NCBI RefSeq assembly: GCF_907164915.1 | Contig: NC_061864.1 | Coordinates: 9,555,889 to 9,619,888, forward strand | DNA: 64,000 nt | DNA from: Impatiens glandulifera | Taxonomy: Eukaryota; Streptophyta; Magnoliopsida; Ericales; Balsaminaceae | Direction: 5' to 3' | Part shown: piece after piece, positions 55,047-64,000 of the stretch | Layout: each line of letters starts with the position of its first letter | How positions within the stretch are numbered: the first letter of the stretch is position 1 | Notes under the pieces: generated by a model | What the model was told of the DNA's origin: nothing | Seen by the model: the letters and a program-made list of their open reading frames with translations, nothing else | Databases searched by the model: none | Made by a program: the position numbers and the translations under genes

Positions 55047-55178
55047 GAAAGAGGAGCAGAAACGTTTTAATTTTTTTTTTTTTTTTTTTTTTTTTTTCTT
55101 TCTCTCTCCTAGCTGGCAAGGCCACGTAGGATTCGTGGCCTTGCTTTCGCTAGCCATTCGTTGGCTTTATCATTTCTC
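55047..55178 (-). repeat. Right TIR of the MULE
   Basis: Reverse complement of the left TIR, with a T run of about 25 nt in place of the A run. It starts just upstream of the peptidase ATG-containing leader, which has a 35-bp GTCGGGATGCCGG-type tandem repeat (54935-55010) between TIR and start codon. Confidence 0.9.
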
Positions 55179-55187
55179 ATAGATTAG

Positions 55188-55482
55188 TTAGTTAAAAAGT
55201 TGAACTTATATTAATATTAAAACGTCCCGCGTTTATCAAATTTGGTGTTGAATTTAAAAAATAAATTCTTTGTAGCCTAGTTGGTTAAAGAATTGTACTT
55301 GTTTTGTTAGGTTGCAAGTTCGAAACATACCTCTAACATTTTTAATTTTATTTTTAACCGTTTTAAATTTAAAAACGGGTCAACCCACAATCCGACCCAA
55401 GTATCCAAATTAACCACAGCTCTCGACCCGGCAATCCGGACACTTTAAAAATTAAGCATCATTATATATATATAGATTTTTC
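55188..55482 (+). repeat. Right part of the dispersed repeat split by the MULE
   Basis: Continues from 46348. It contains TAGCCTAGTTGGTTAAAG and GGTTGCAAGTTCGAAAC, close to the A and B boxes of tRNA-type promoters, then GGGTCAACCCACAATCCGAC and an ATATATATAGATT end. It may be a SINE-related or other non-autonomous family. Confidence 0.65.
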
Positions 55483-56023
55483 TTGACATTTTCATATACT
55501 AGTTGACCATTGATGTTCAAAATCAACAATGACAAATAAAAACAAAATTAAGCTTATGCTTTGTTGAATGAAAATATATACAAATAACCATGTTTTTAAT
55601 TAATTGTTCCTCTAGCTAGCTAGCAACAAGTATTAATTAATATTAATCGGCTGATATATTGACTTTTTCTTTTCTTAATTTCTATATATATAAATCAGAT
55701 TCAATGCATATATTTATATTTATGATTATTATTTTCCAACTCTTATTTTTAAATGTTTAATTATACTAAGCTTTCAGCTAGCTAGCCATCAATATTATTA
55801 ATTGTTTATTCTGGTTGACCATTTAATTTATTGAAGTATATATATTCCATGATTGAGTGTTTGGTCAACTAATTAGAAAATTAAGTATATGTTATAAACA
55901 CGGTGATTATCTGATATAACTTCAAAAATATAATATGTTTTTAGTTAAACTTAAACCTTATCATTAATTAGATCATCAAGACTCAATGAGTGAAGCTCTC
56001 TCTATTTTTATTGTTTTTATTTG

Positions 56024-56466
56024 AAACTAGCATGTATCCCGTGCATTATAATATAAAAAATCGTGAAAAAAATATTACGGTAAAAATGTTTATGGACGGG
56101 TCAACCCATAATCCGACGCAAATATTCATTTACTCTCACATATATATCCAAATTAACGACAACTTTCGACCCGACAATCCGAACACTTTAAAATTAAGCA
56201 TCATTATATATATATAGATTAGTTAATTAAAAAGTTGAACTTATATTGTTAAAATGTCCCGCGTTCATCAAATTTTATGTTAAATTTAAAATATAAAGTG
56301 TTATTAGCCTAGTTGGTTAAATGATTGTACTTTTTTTTAGGTTGCAAGTTTGAACTATACCTATAACATTTTTAATTTTATTTTTAACCGTTTTAAGTTT
56401 ATGGGCGGGTCAACCCACCATCCGACCCAAGTATCCATTTATTCTCACATATATATCCAAATTATA

Positions 56467-56508
<42 letters not shown>
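56024..56508 (+). repeat. Second, uninterrupted copy of the dispersed repeat
   Basis: Starts CTAGCATGTATCCCGTGCATT, contains AGATTAGTTAATTAAAAAG at the place where the other copy holds the MULE, A/B-box-like TAGCCTAGTTGGTTAAATG and GGTTGCAAGTTTGAAC, and ends in a TA microsatellite (56465-56508). Confidence 0.7.
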
Positions 56509-56509
<1 letters not shown>

Positions 56510-56513
<4 letters not shown>

Positions 56514-57828
56514 TTGAGTTTCAATGCTAACGCATAAAAGTATGTAAATTAAAATATAAAGATTATAATTTGTTTATGTGGAATTGAAGGGTTTGTTTGA
56601 TATTTGACTAGAAGTACAAGGACTACATGATATTCTTAAATTTGAAGGAAGATTTTTCAAACATATATTATTAATGCTGACTTTTTTATTTCATCAATCT
56701 ATGTTTATATATGCTATGATCTAAAATTTTGGTGCAATCAATCTAGAAAAGGGAATTTAGTATATGTTATGATATGAGTTGTAAGAATATTGCAAAAATT
56801 TTAATAAGTATGTCTAATTACTAACACTAAACTTCCATATTAATTCTCTTCCTTGGAGTAAAAATAAAATAAAATTATATTTGTAGTTTACATTCTTTTT
56901 TCTTATTTTTTTTCTCAAGGAGTTGTTTTTCAAACACAATCTCTAATGAAAATTGAATTAGAAATATTTAGTTTTTTTGAATAAGACTTAATATTAATAA
57001 CATTAATTAACAGCACATCTTGGCAACACATTTAGCAACTTTTTTTTATAGTAATGCAACATGTTTTTCATATTTATATCTAGAGTAAATCTTGATAAAG
57101 AGATCAGCATACTATATAATAACATCAAATTATTATTGGAAAATTTACTAATAAAATTTAGTTTTTAGTTAGTCTTAATAAATTCGACAATCTTTGTTCT
57201 ATATATGGAGAACATCTTTTAGAGGTTTTTTTAACACTTTATTTGTTTACAATGATTATTTATATTTGTTTTTTTATTAACTTACAACTCCAATAGTATA
57301 TTCATTCCGACTTTATTCTCGACTCGGGGTTTTGTTAGTTCGCTATAATGGATTTTTCGTAATTATTACTTCCACTCTTACTTTAATTTTTTTTAAATTG
57401 AACTCATAACATTTAATTTTTTAGACATTGATTAATTAAATCAATAATTAATAATTATGTAACTGTAAAATGTCAAAATAACAACTTTGAATGGCTTTGA
57501 AAACAATATTTGAGTTTGATTAAAGAAAAATTAAAGAATTTAGATGATTGTATTTTCAATTTTCCTCTACAAAATATAATTTGAGAATATTTAAAAAATC
57601 CACAAATTTGTAGCTCCGATTGGAACCCATCACCTTCAATTAAGGTTTTCATTAATAGTCTTCCCATTTGTAAAGAAACTTTCCGTTTGGAAACCCTCTC
57701 ATTTTCTCCTTTCGATTTTGTTTCTATTTGTGCTTATAAGTTGGTTTTCTTTAAAATAATAATTAATTCTTATATTTATTAAAATATTAATAAAATAATT
57801 TAATATATCATATGATATATATTAAATG
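56510..57828. other. AT-rich intergenic DNA, nothing recognised
   Basis: No coding region or clear element before the non-autonomous MULE. The 10 bp before it (ATATTAAATG, 57819-57828) are the target duplication. Confidence 0.5.
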
Positions 57829-58106
57829 GAGAAATGATATTCTCAACGACAAGATAGCGAAAGCAAGGCCACGAATCCTACGTGGCCTTGCCAGCTAGGA
57901 GAGAGAAAAAAAATTAAAATTTTCTATTTCCCCCCAAAACCAAAAATCCTATTCTTTCTATATTTCTATTTCCCCCCAAAACCAAAATCTTATTCTTTCT
58001 CTCTCTTTTGTTTCATTCTCTCTCTTTCTCTTTTGTTTCATTTTTCCTAAACCCACTGGCGATTCTCTTCTTTCATTTTCACCGACTTCTCTTCCGATCG
58101 ATCGAA

Positions 58107-58111
58107 ATGGT
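58107..58111 (+). other. ATG|GT start module at the left end of the non-autonomous MULE
   Basis: CGATCGATCGAAATG followed by GTAAGA reproduces, in the opposite direction, the right-end module (TTTCGATCGAAAATG then GTAAGA at 61009). Both ends of this element therefore carry a start codon directly followed by a splice donor. Confidence 0.6.
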
Positions 58112-58402
58112 AAGACTTCTTCTGTTAATGAAACGTTTTATTTTTTCCCAAAACCAAAACCCCCACGACAATCTCTCTCTTTATTTTTCATTTCCATTTC
58201 CCAAAACCCAACCCACTGTCGATCTTACTGAAACGTTTCATCGACTTCTTATCTTCCGATCGATTGAAATATAAAGTCTTTTTTCTTTCTTTCGTTTATC
58301 TTCCGTTCGAAATGATTGTCATATCAATATTTATGTTTAACGTTTATGGTTTAGCTGCTGAATCGATTTAGATTAGAGTTCTAAAAGATCTGGATCTTCA
58401 TA

Positions 58403-59135
58403 CATTACAATAAGATTATTGACAAAAAAAGCTGGTTTCGGGACCAAAAATGCTGGTTTCGGGACCAGAAAAACTGGTTTCGGGACCCGAAATGAGTAGT
58501 TTCGGGACCCGAAACGGCAAAAAAAAAAAAAAAAAAAATTTTTTTTTTTTTTTTTTTTTGGAAATTAGTGGTTTCGGGACCCGAAATGAGTGGTTTCGGG
58601 ACCCGAAATGAGTGGTTTCGGGACCCGAAATGAGTGGTTTTGGGACCCGAAATGAGTGGTTTCGGGACCAGAAATGAGTGATTTTGGGACACTTTTTTTT
58701 AATTTTTTTTTAATCTGAAACATTATAATGAATCTTAGAAAAAATCAAAAATAATTGAAGATAATGTTATTATACTAGAAATTTACAGAATTAAACATTT
58801 ATTTACAATGTTACAATCTGTCATTTATATCACATTTAAAATACAACCTACAATTTGAGAGATCTCAAATAATCTCATTTCTTCATTAACTTGATCAATA
58901 AGAAGATTTGGATCTTCATACATGACCTAAAAATCAAATTAACATTACAATAAGATTATTGGTTTATACAAAAATAAAATAGCCATAAAAGATCGTATAG
59001 AAACCATTTCGGAGTTTGAAATCACCCTAAAATGGTGATTTCGGGACAAAAAATGCTAGTTTCGGGACCAGAAAAGCTGGTTTCGGGACCCGAAATGAGT
59101 AGTTTCGGGACCCGAAACGGCAAAAAAAAAAAAAA

Positions 59136-59168
<33 letters not shown>

Positions 59169-59718
59169 GGAAATTAGTGGTTTCGGGACCCGAAATGAGT
59201 GGTTTCGGGACCCGAAATGAGTGGTTTTGGGACCCGAAATGAGTGGTTTCGGGACCAGAAATGAGTGATTTTGGGACATTTTTTTTTAATTTTTTTTAAT
59301 CTGAAACATTATAATGAATCTTAGAAAATCAAAAATAATTGAAGATAATGTTATTATACTAGAAATTTACAGAATTAAACATTTATTTACAATGTTACAA
59401 TCTGTCATTTATATCACATTTAAAATACAACCTACAATTTGAGAGATCTCAAATAATCTCATTTCTTCATTAACTTGATCAATAAGAAGATTTGGATCTT
59501 CATACATGACCTAAAAATCAAATTAACATTACAATAAGATTATTGGTTTATACAAAAATAAAATAGCCATAAAAGATCGTATAGAAACCATTTCGGAGTT
59601 TGAAATCACCCTAAAATGGTGATTTCGGGACAAAAAATGCTAGTTTCGGGACCAGAAAAGCTGGTTTCGGGACCCGAAATGAGTAGTTTCGGGACCCGAA
59701 ACGGAAAAAAAAAAAAAA

Positions 59719-59750
<32 letters not shown>

Positions 59751-60566
59751 GGAAATGAGTGGTTTCGGGACCCGAAATGAGTGGTTTCGGGACCCGAAAT
59801 GAGTAGTTTCGGGACCCGAAATGAGTGGTTTCGGGACCCGAAATGAGTGGTTTCGGGACCCGAAATGAGTGGTTTCGGGACCCGAAATGAGTGGTTTCGG
59901 GACCCGAAATGAGTGGTTTTGGGACCCGAAATGAGTGGTTTCGGGACCAGAAATGAGTGATTTTGGGACATTTTTTTTTAATTTTTTTTAATCTGAAACA
60001 TTATAATGAATCTTAGAAAATCAAAAATAATTGAAGATAATGTTATTATACTAGAAATTTACAGAATTAAACATTTATTTACAATGTTACAATCTGTCAT
60101 TTATATCACATTTAAAATTCAACCTACAATTTGAGAGATCTCAAATAATCTCATTTCTTCATTAACTTGATCAATAAGAAGATTTGGATCTTCATACATG
60201 ACCTACAAATCAAATTAACATTACAATAAGATTATTGGTTTATACAAAAATAAAATAGCCATAAAAGATCGTATAGAAACCATTTCGGAGTTTGAAATCA
60301 CCCTAAAATGGTGATTTCGGGACAAAAAATGCTAGTTTCGGGACCAGAAAAGCTGGTTTCGGGACCCGAAATGAGTAGTTTCGGGACCCGAAACGGCAAA
60401 AAAAAAAAAAAAAAAAAAATTTTTTTTTTTTTTTTTTTTTTTTGGAAATTAGTGGTTTCGGGACCCGAAATGAGTGGTTTCGGGACCCGAAATGAGTGGT
60501 TTCGGGACCCGAAATGAGTGGTTTCGGGACCAGAAATGAGTGATTTCGGGACCAGAAATGTTTTTT
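58403..60566. repeat. Tandem ~0.6-kb segments with palindrome arrays and peptidase exon remnants
   Basis: Segments beginning ACATTACAATAAGATTATT start at about 58402, 58942, 59526 and 60218, so periods are about 540, 584 and 692 bp; the differences are mainly palindrome copy number. Each has TTTCGGGACCCGAAATGAGTGG units, a central run of about 18 A directly followed by about 22 or more T, and (in the first three) a stretch such as 58851-58925. On the minus strand that stretch reads in frame as NLLIDQVNEEMRLFEISQI, a remnant of the peptidase exon at 51130-51225 (FIERLIEEMRIFQITPE). The palindrome arrays themselves are at about 58434-58690, 59036-59278, 59621-59970 and 60310-60566. Confidence 0.88.
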
Positions 60567-60874
60567 CTTACAACCTAATTGAAATTAGTTCTGCAACTAA
60601 ACCCATAACAACAGCCAAACATTATATAATCATACTTTCGGGTCCCGAAATCACATTTTTGGGACCCATAACAGCCAAACATTATACAATCATACTTTCG
60701 GGTCTCTAAACCATCCATTTCCGGACTCATAATGCAGCAAATACACAATAATCATAGTTTTCTATCGTTAAAATCATTAAAATCATTAAAATCCCTAACC
60801 CTAACCGCAAAAAGCTAAACGATCTTCAAATCTTTAAAATGATCTACGATTCTAAAAAAGAAAATGTTATTTAC

Positions 60875-61009
60875 CTTGTCTTTTGAGATCTGGGAGATTT
60901 TGAAGTCTTGTATGGAGATGTACCTGGACCACCAGCCTGAAAAGATAGTATGAAGTGAACACGAATGCAGATAATAAAGTGAACATACACGAAAGAGTTC
61001 TCTTACCAT
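60875..61009 (-). pseudogene. Peptidase gene start (exons 1 and 2) left in the non-autonomous MULE
   Basis: ATG at 61007-61009 followed by a GT donor, then exon 2 at 60875-60936 (AGGPGTSPYKTSKSPRSQKT), with the same phase as exon 2 of the full gene (AGVSGKSPCKAPRSPRT). The downstream exons are deleted except for the repeated exon remnant, so no peptidase can be made. Confidence 0.75.
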
Positions 61010-61269
61010 TTTCGATCGAAAGAAGATGAAGAAAGTAGAAGAAGTCGGGGATGCCGGAGAGAAAAATCGCCAGAGAAGAAATCGGGGTTCGCCGAAAGTG
61101 ATAAATGAAAAGAAGAAAGAGAGGGAAGAAGAAAGAGGGGGAAACTGAAATATTTAATTTTTTTATTTTGTTTTTTTTTTCTCTCTCCTAGCTGGCAAGG
61201 CCACGTGGGATTCGTGGCCTTGCTTTCGCTAACCCTTCGTTGGGTTTATCAATACTCATATTAAATGTG

Positions 61270-62640
61270 GTTCAACTGCTCCGTCGATTGTTGTCCTTTA
61301 TCTCTCTATCTATCTCTACTTTTGAGCATGAAATAAAAAATATATTATTTATAATTTTAGGTTTGTAAGTCCTAACCATCTAATTAATTTTTATTGGGCA
61401 GAATGTGAATTCTTGTTTAGTAAAATGTTAAAGAAAGGAAGAGTTACTTTTAGCCTAAATCTGCAACTGTCTGTCTGTTTGCACATGATGATGACTTTAA
61501 TAAATAAATAAATAAAGATACAACAAACGCAATGGGTAATTGGGATAACAAGGGTGTACTTCATTTATGGGCGTTACTTTAAATGGGTATGCATGCTCAA
61601 TATGCCTATAAATATATATATATATATATTTTTTTTTTAATTTTGAAAAATGTTAGCTCCATCCCCATTTAAATTAAATATAAGACTTTTGTTTTATTAG
61701 TATTGACTCAAGATAAAAAATAATTTCAAATATGTTTTTATTTATAGGAAAAATCATCCATAATACGTTGGTTTGGAATTAATAGTGTCTTTTTCTCCTT
61801 TCTGTTTTCTTCATCACTATCAATCAGAGCCTGAGTTTGTTAGTCAAGATGTAGAATAACAATATAATATTTGTTATTTTTTAAAAGATACAAATGATAT
61901 CATATATGCTATTAAATCCAAAAAATAATCTTATTCATTGAGAAATAAACTAAATTTCTTTTTTCAGATGAATTTAATTTATAATGATTAATTTTAAAAT
62001 TAGAATGCTCACCTAATATTATAGAATTATTCATGTTTGTAAATGGACATTTTCTCATATTATATAAATAGGTCACTTTTATAAAATAATTTGTAGAAAT
62101 TGTTTTATTTGGAATAAAGTGGTTGATGTATGTCTCTCTCTCTTTATTTATTTATTTTTGTAAAAGTTGTAAATAAGATCTCAAAATAATATAAAACTGT
62201 TGGTTAGTTATAAATTCTTAAAAATAGAATTTACTAATAAGTAGTGAGAGTTTAATTTAAAAAAATATTATTATTATTATTTATATATATAATTAAATAT
62301 TTTATACCTAACCAATTTTAAAAATTTATATATTTAAATATAAAATTAATTCAAATATAATAATAAGTAAATAATACTAAAAAGTAGTTATATTAATTAA
62401 TTATTTGAATAAATAATACATTTTTTAATTTATAAATACAAATTTATTTTTTCTAATGTAAAATAGTATAAAATTAAAATTATTAATAAATTCATAAAAT
62501 TATAATATCTTATTATCAAAAATTTAAAATTATAAGAGTTTATTGTTTACCTATTTAAGAGTACACTTAATATTTTAGTAAATAATATTTTAAACCGACA
62601 TACTACATGGGCTTTAAAAATATATGAAGAGAAAAAGAAA
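61270..62640. other. AT-rich intergenic DNA before TBCCD1
   Basis: A TA run (61613-61629) and A/T-rich sequence. No gene or bounded element was seen. Confidence 0.5.
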
Positions 62641-62664
62641 AATTAAGTTGCGCGTTGAAAGCCT

Positions 62665-62760
62665 AAAGATACGTGGGCCTGTATGAAAAGCCCAATATTA
62701 TAACTCTTGGATCCAAGCCCAGGAAAGAAAATTGACCAGCAACCCCACGTGTCCATTTCC
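62665..62760 (+). promoter_or_regulatory. TBCCD1 promoter motifs: TGGGCC, G-box
   Basis: ACGTGGGCC (near 62671), GCCCAA (62690), AGCCCAGG (62717) and a G-box/ABRE-like CACGTGTC (62746-62753) lie 150-250 bp upstream of the start codon. They are typical of broadly expressed plant genes. No TATA box is obvious. Confidence 0.45.
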
Positions 62761-62906
62761 TATTAGCTATACGCCATCTCCTCCTTCAGCTCGTTTCTCA
62801 CTCTAGTCCGTCTCTCCTCTTTGATCGATTTTCTCCGGAAAAAGCTACCCGTTTCTTTCCCGCCCTAACAAAATTCACCAATTTTATCTCTCCTCCAAAT
62901 AGGAAC

Positions 62907-63839
62907 ATGGCGGACACTCTCGAGCCTTCTACGATCTACATTCATCCTCGCAGGGAAGCCTTTGAGCACGGTCTTCTTCCCATTCCCAAGCTTATCTTCA
63001 ACGACGGCACACAAACCCTAGCTTCTCTCAAGGACAAGCTCATCCAAAGATCTTCTCAGTCCTCAAATCGACGGCTAGACTCTCTCGCGATTTCCGAGAT
63101 CCTCCAGATTTCACCTCACCACGCTCGTCTCGTCCTCGATACTCTTGCTTGCGTTCTTCACTCCGATTCCGATCCTCTCGTTACCGCCAGCCCCGACGAG
63201 GTCGAGTCTGTCGGCGTCAATGTTTACGATCTCATTTTATTTTTGTATATTCAGTCTTATAAACGACTGCTTCCTCGTACGCATAAGGATTCTGCTTCTG
63301 TGTCTGATGTTTGGCCATCTACTTCCGCTTTCGATGGTTACCTATCGGTTCTGTCGCCATTGCAGGTGCTTAATTGTTGCCTTTTGTCATATTTCAAGCA
63401 TGTCTAGTGGTTTTGATTGACGCCTTTTCTACTTCTCTTGTTAATCTTATGATCTTTCGTAGTTGATTTACTGATGTGCTCTCGCTGAATGTTATTTGTG
63501 AAGTATTTTCCTGCTTCTTCCATTTAGTGATCAAAAAGAGGTTGTTTATGATCTGTTTATTTGGACAAGCCCCACTAGAAAGTTGGCGAACACTCTTGTC
63601 TTTCATGCAAGAAGTGTTAAAATTGGCAATAGTATAAATATTTCATCAGATGCTCATTTAATAATTAGATTTGATGTTCCATTATATTGCAGCTTGTGCG
63701 AAGCAACAGCAGACGCTTTTTGCCGTCACAAGCAGATGAAGAGGCTCATCAGTTATCCTACCTGCAGAAGCACATGACCAATATACTGTCTCTTTTAGCT
63801 GATTCTGAAGATGGGGAAGGAGAGAAGGAAGAATCAATG
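62907..63839 (+). CDS. TBCCD1: TBCC domain-containing protein 1-like, first two exons
   Basis: Related to tubulin-binding cofactor C and RP2. TBCCD1 proteins are linked to centrosome and Golgi positioning in animals and to cell polarity in algae; the plant role is less clear. Exon 1 is 62907-63365 (153 codons) and exon 2 is 63693-63839 (49 codons), both phase 0 with GT/AG ends. The 202 visible residues contain YIHPRREAFEHGLLPIPKL, DHARLVLDTLA-like HHARLVLDTLACVLHSDSDP, LILFLYIQSYKRLLPRTHKD and VWPSTSAFDGYLS, which match the N-terminus of the Arabidopsis TBCC-domain protein as I remember it. The catalytic-like TBCC domain itself lies in later exons outside the window. The ATG is in good context and no upstream in-frame ATG is needed. 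Confidence 0.9.
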
Positions 63840-64000
63840 GTTTGTTGATCTTTTCTTATCTTTGGAAGAAAAAATATCATCTTTGCTGTTAGATCGAGAG
63901 AAATTGCTGTTGTTGATGGTAGCGATGTGAAATAATTTCTGCAAAAGGAGGAACTGTATGATGAGTAATATTGAATGGGGAAGTATTGTGTGCTGCATGC

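Larger units (their letters stand above)
46349..55178 (+). mobile_element. Autonomous MULE (Mutator-like) DNA transposon, 8,830 bp
   Basis: Terminal inverted repeats of about 131 bp (46349-46479 and 55047-55178) are nearly identical and start GAG(G/A)AATGATAAAGCC. The element is flanked by a 9-bp target duplication, ATAGATTAG (46340-46348, 55179-55187), as usual for Mutator elements. It contains two convergent genes: a FAR1-type transposase on the plus strand and a ULP1-like peptidase on the minus strand, both with open frames after splicing. Pairing of MULE transposases with ULP-like genes is known (Kaonashi elements in Arabidopsis, CUMULE in melon). The palindromic minisatellite that fills its introns is the unusual part. 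Intact genes and matching ends suggest recent activity. Confidence 0.93.
57829..61257 (+). mobile_element. Non-autonomous MULE of the same family, 3,429 bp
   Basis: Flanked by a perfect 10-bp target duplication ATATTAAATG (57819-57828, 61258-61267). Its ends share TAGCGAAAGCAAGGCCACG and GCCTTGCCAGCTAGGAGAG with the autonomous TIRs; the outermost 30 bp are more diverged. It has no transposase. Inside are four palindrome arrays, tandem copies of a segment with a peptidase exon remnant, and an intact-looking start region of the peptidase gene at the right end. It probably depends on the 46349-55178 type of element for movement. Confidence 0.9.

Noticed and set aside
55278..55335. Possible tRNA gene (TAGCCTAGTTGGTTAAAG ... 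GGTTGCAAGTTCGAAAC)
   Set aside because: Only A- and B-box-like words are present. No acceptor stem or cloverleaf can be formed, and the sequence is part of a dispersed repeat.

Overview
This window is nuclear DNA from a eudicot plant: AT-rich, intron-containing genes and several layers of transposable elements. I cannot name the species from sequence alone. Four host genes are visible: a bHLH transcription factor (minus, 5' exons only, 1463-2251), a single-exon FTIP1/MCTP-type C2-domain protein (plus, 6472-8829), a complete 11-exon TGA10-type bZIP factor (minus, 13405-16993) and the first two exons of a TBCCD1-like tubulin cofactor C domain protein (plus, 62907-63839). From memory, the Arabidopsis relatives of these genes lie together in two places: bHLH60, MCTP3 and TBCC on chromosome 3, and TGA10 and FTIP1 on chromosome 5. 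The window therefore looks like one ancestral gene block that Arabidopsis split after genome duplication.

The roughly 46 kb between TGA10 and TBCCD1 is mostly mobile DNA. A very young Copia retrotransposon of the SIRE/Maximus type (19989-33963) sits in a TA microsatellite. It has equal-length 1328-bp LTRs in which I found no difference, an ATATA target duplication, gag, a DD35E/YVDD pol, and then about 6 kb holding three tandem paralogous ORFs, each with its own TATA-like box. The first of the three has an in-frame stop at codon 9. The 3' end of an older relative (LTR 35592-36765) lies downstream. Next come a MuDR-type relic, a long inverted array of CACGTTT-type repeats interrupted by a LINE-like insertion (41078-43530), and AT-rich DNA.

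From 46349 to 55178 there is an apparently complete MULE DNA transposon with TIRs of about 131 bp and a 9-bp target duplication. It carries an intact FAR1-type transposase gene (768 aa, 3 exons) facing an intact 10-exon ULP1-like cysteine peptidase gene (922 aa). Its introns and the gap between the genes are packed with a 15-bp palindromic minisatellite, TTTCGGGTCCCGAAA. A second, non-autonomous member (57829-61257, 10-bp target duplication) keeps the ends and the palindrome arrays and carries tandemly repeated remnants of one peptidase exon. In both genes of the autonomous element, exon 1 coding is exactly ATG followed by a GT donor.

The leads I rate highest are the palindromic minisatellite, the ATG|GT start module, the paralogous ORF cassette in the Copia element, and a long imperfect hairpin at 3171-3293 that resembles a miRNA precursor.
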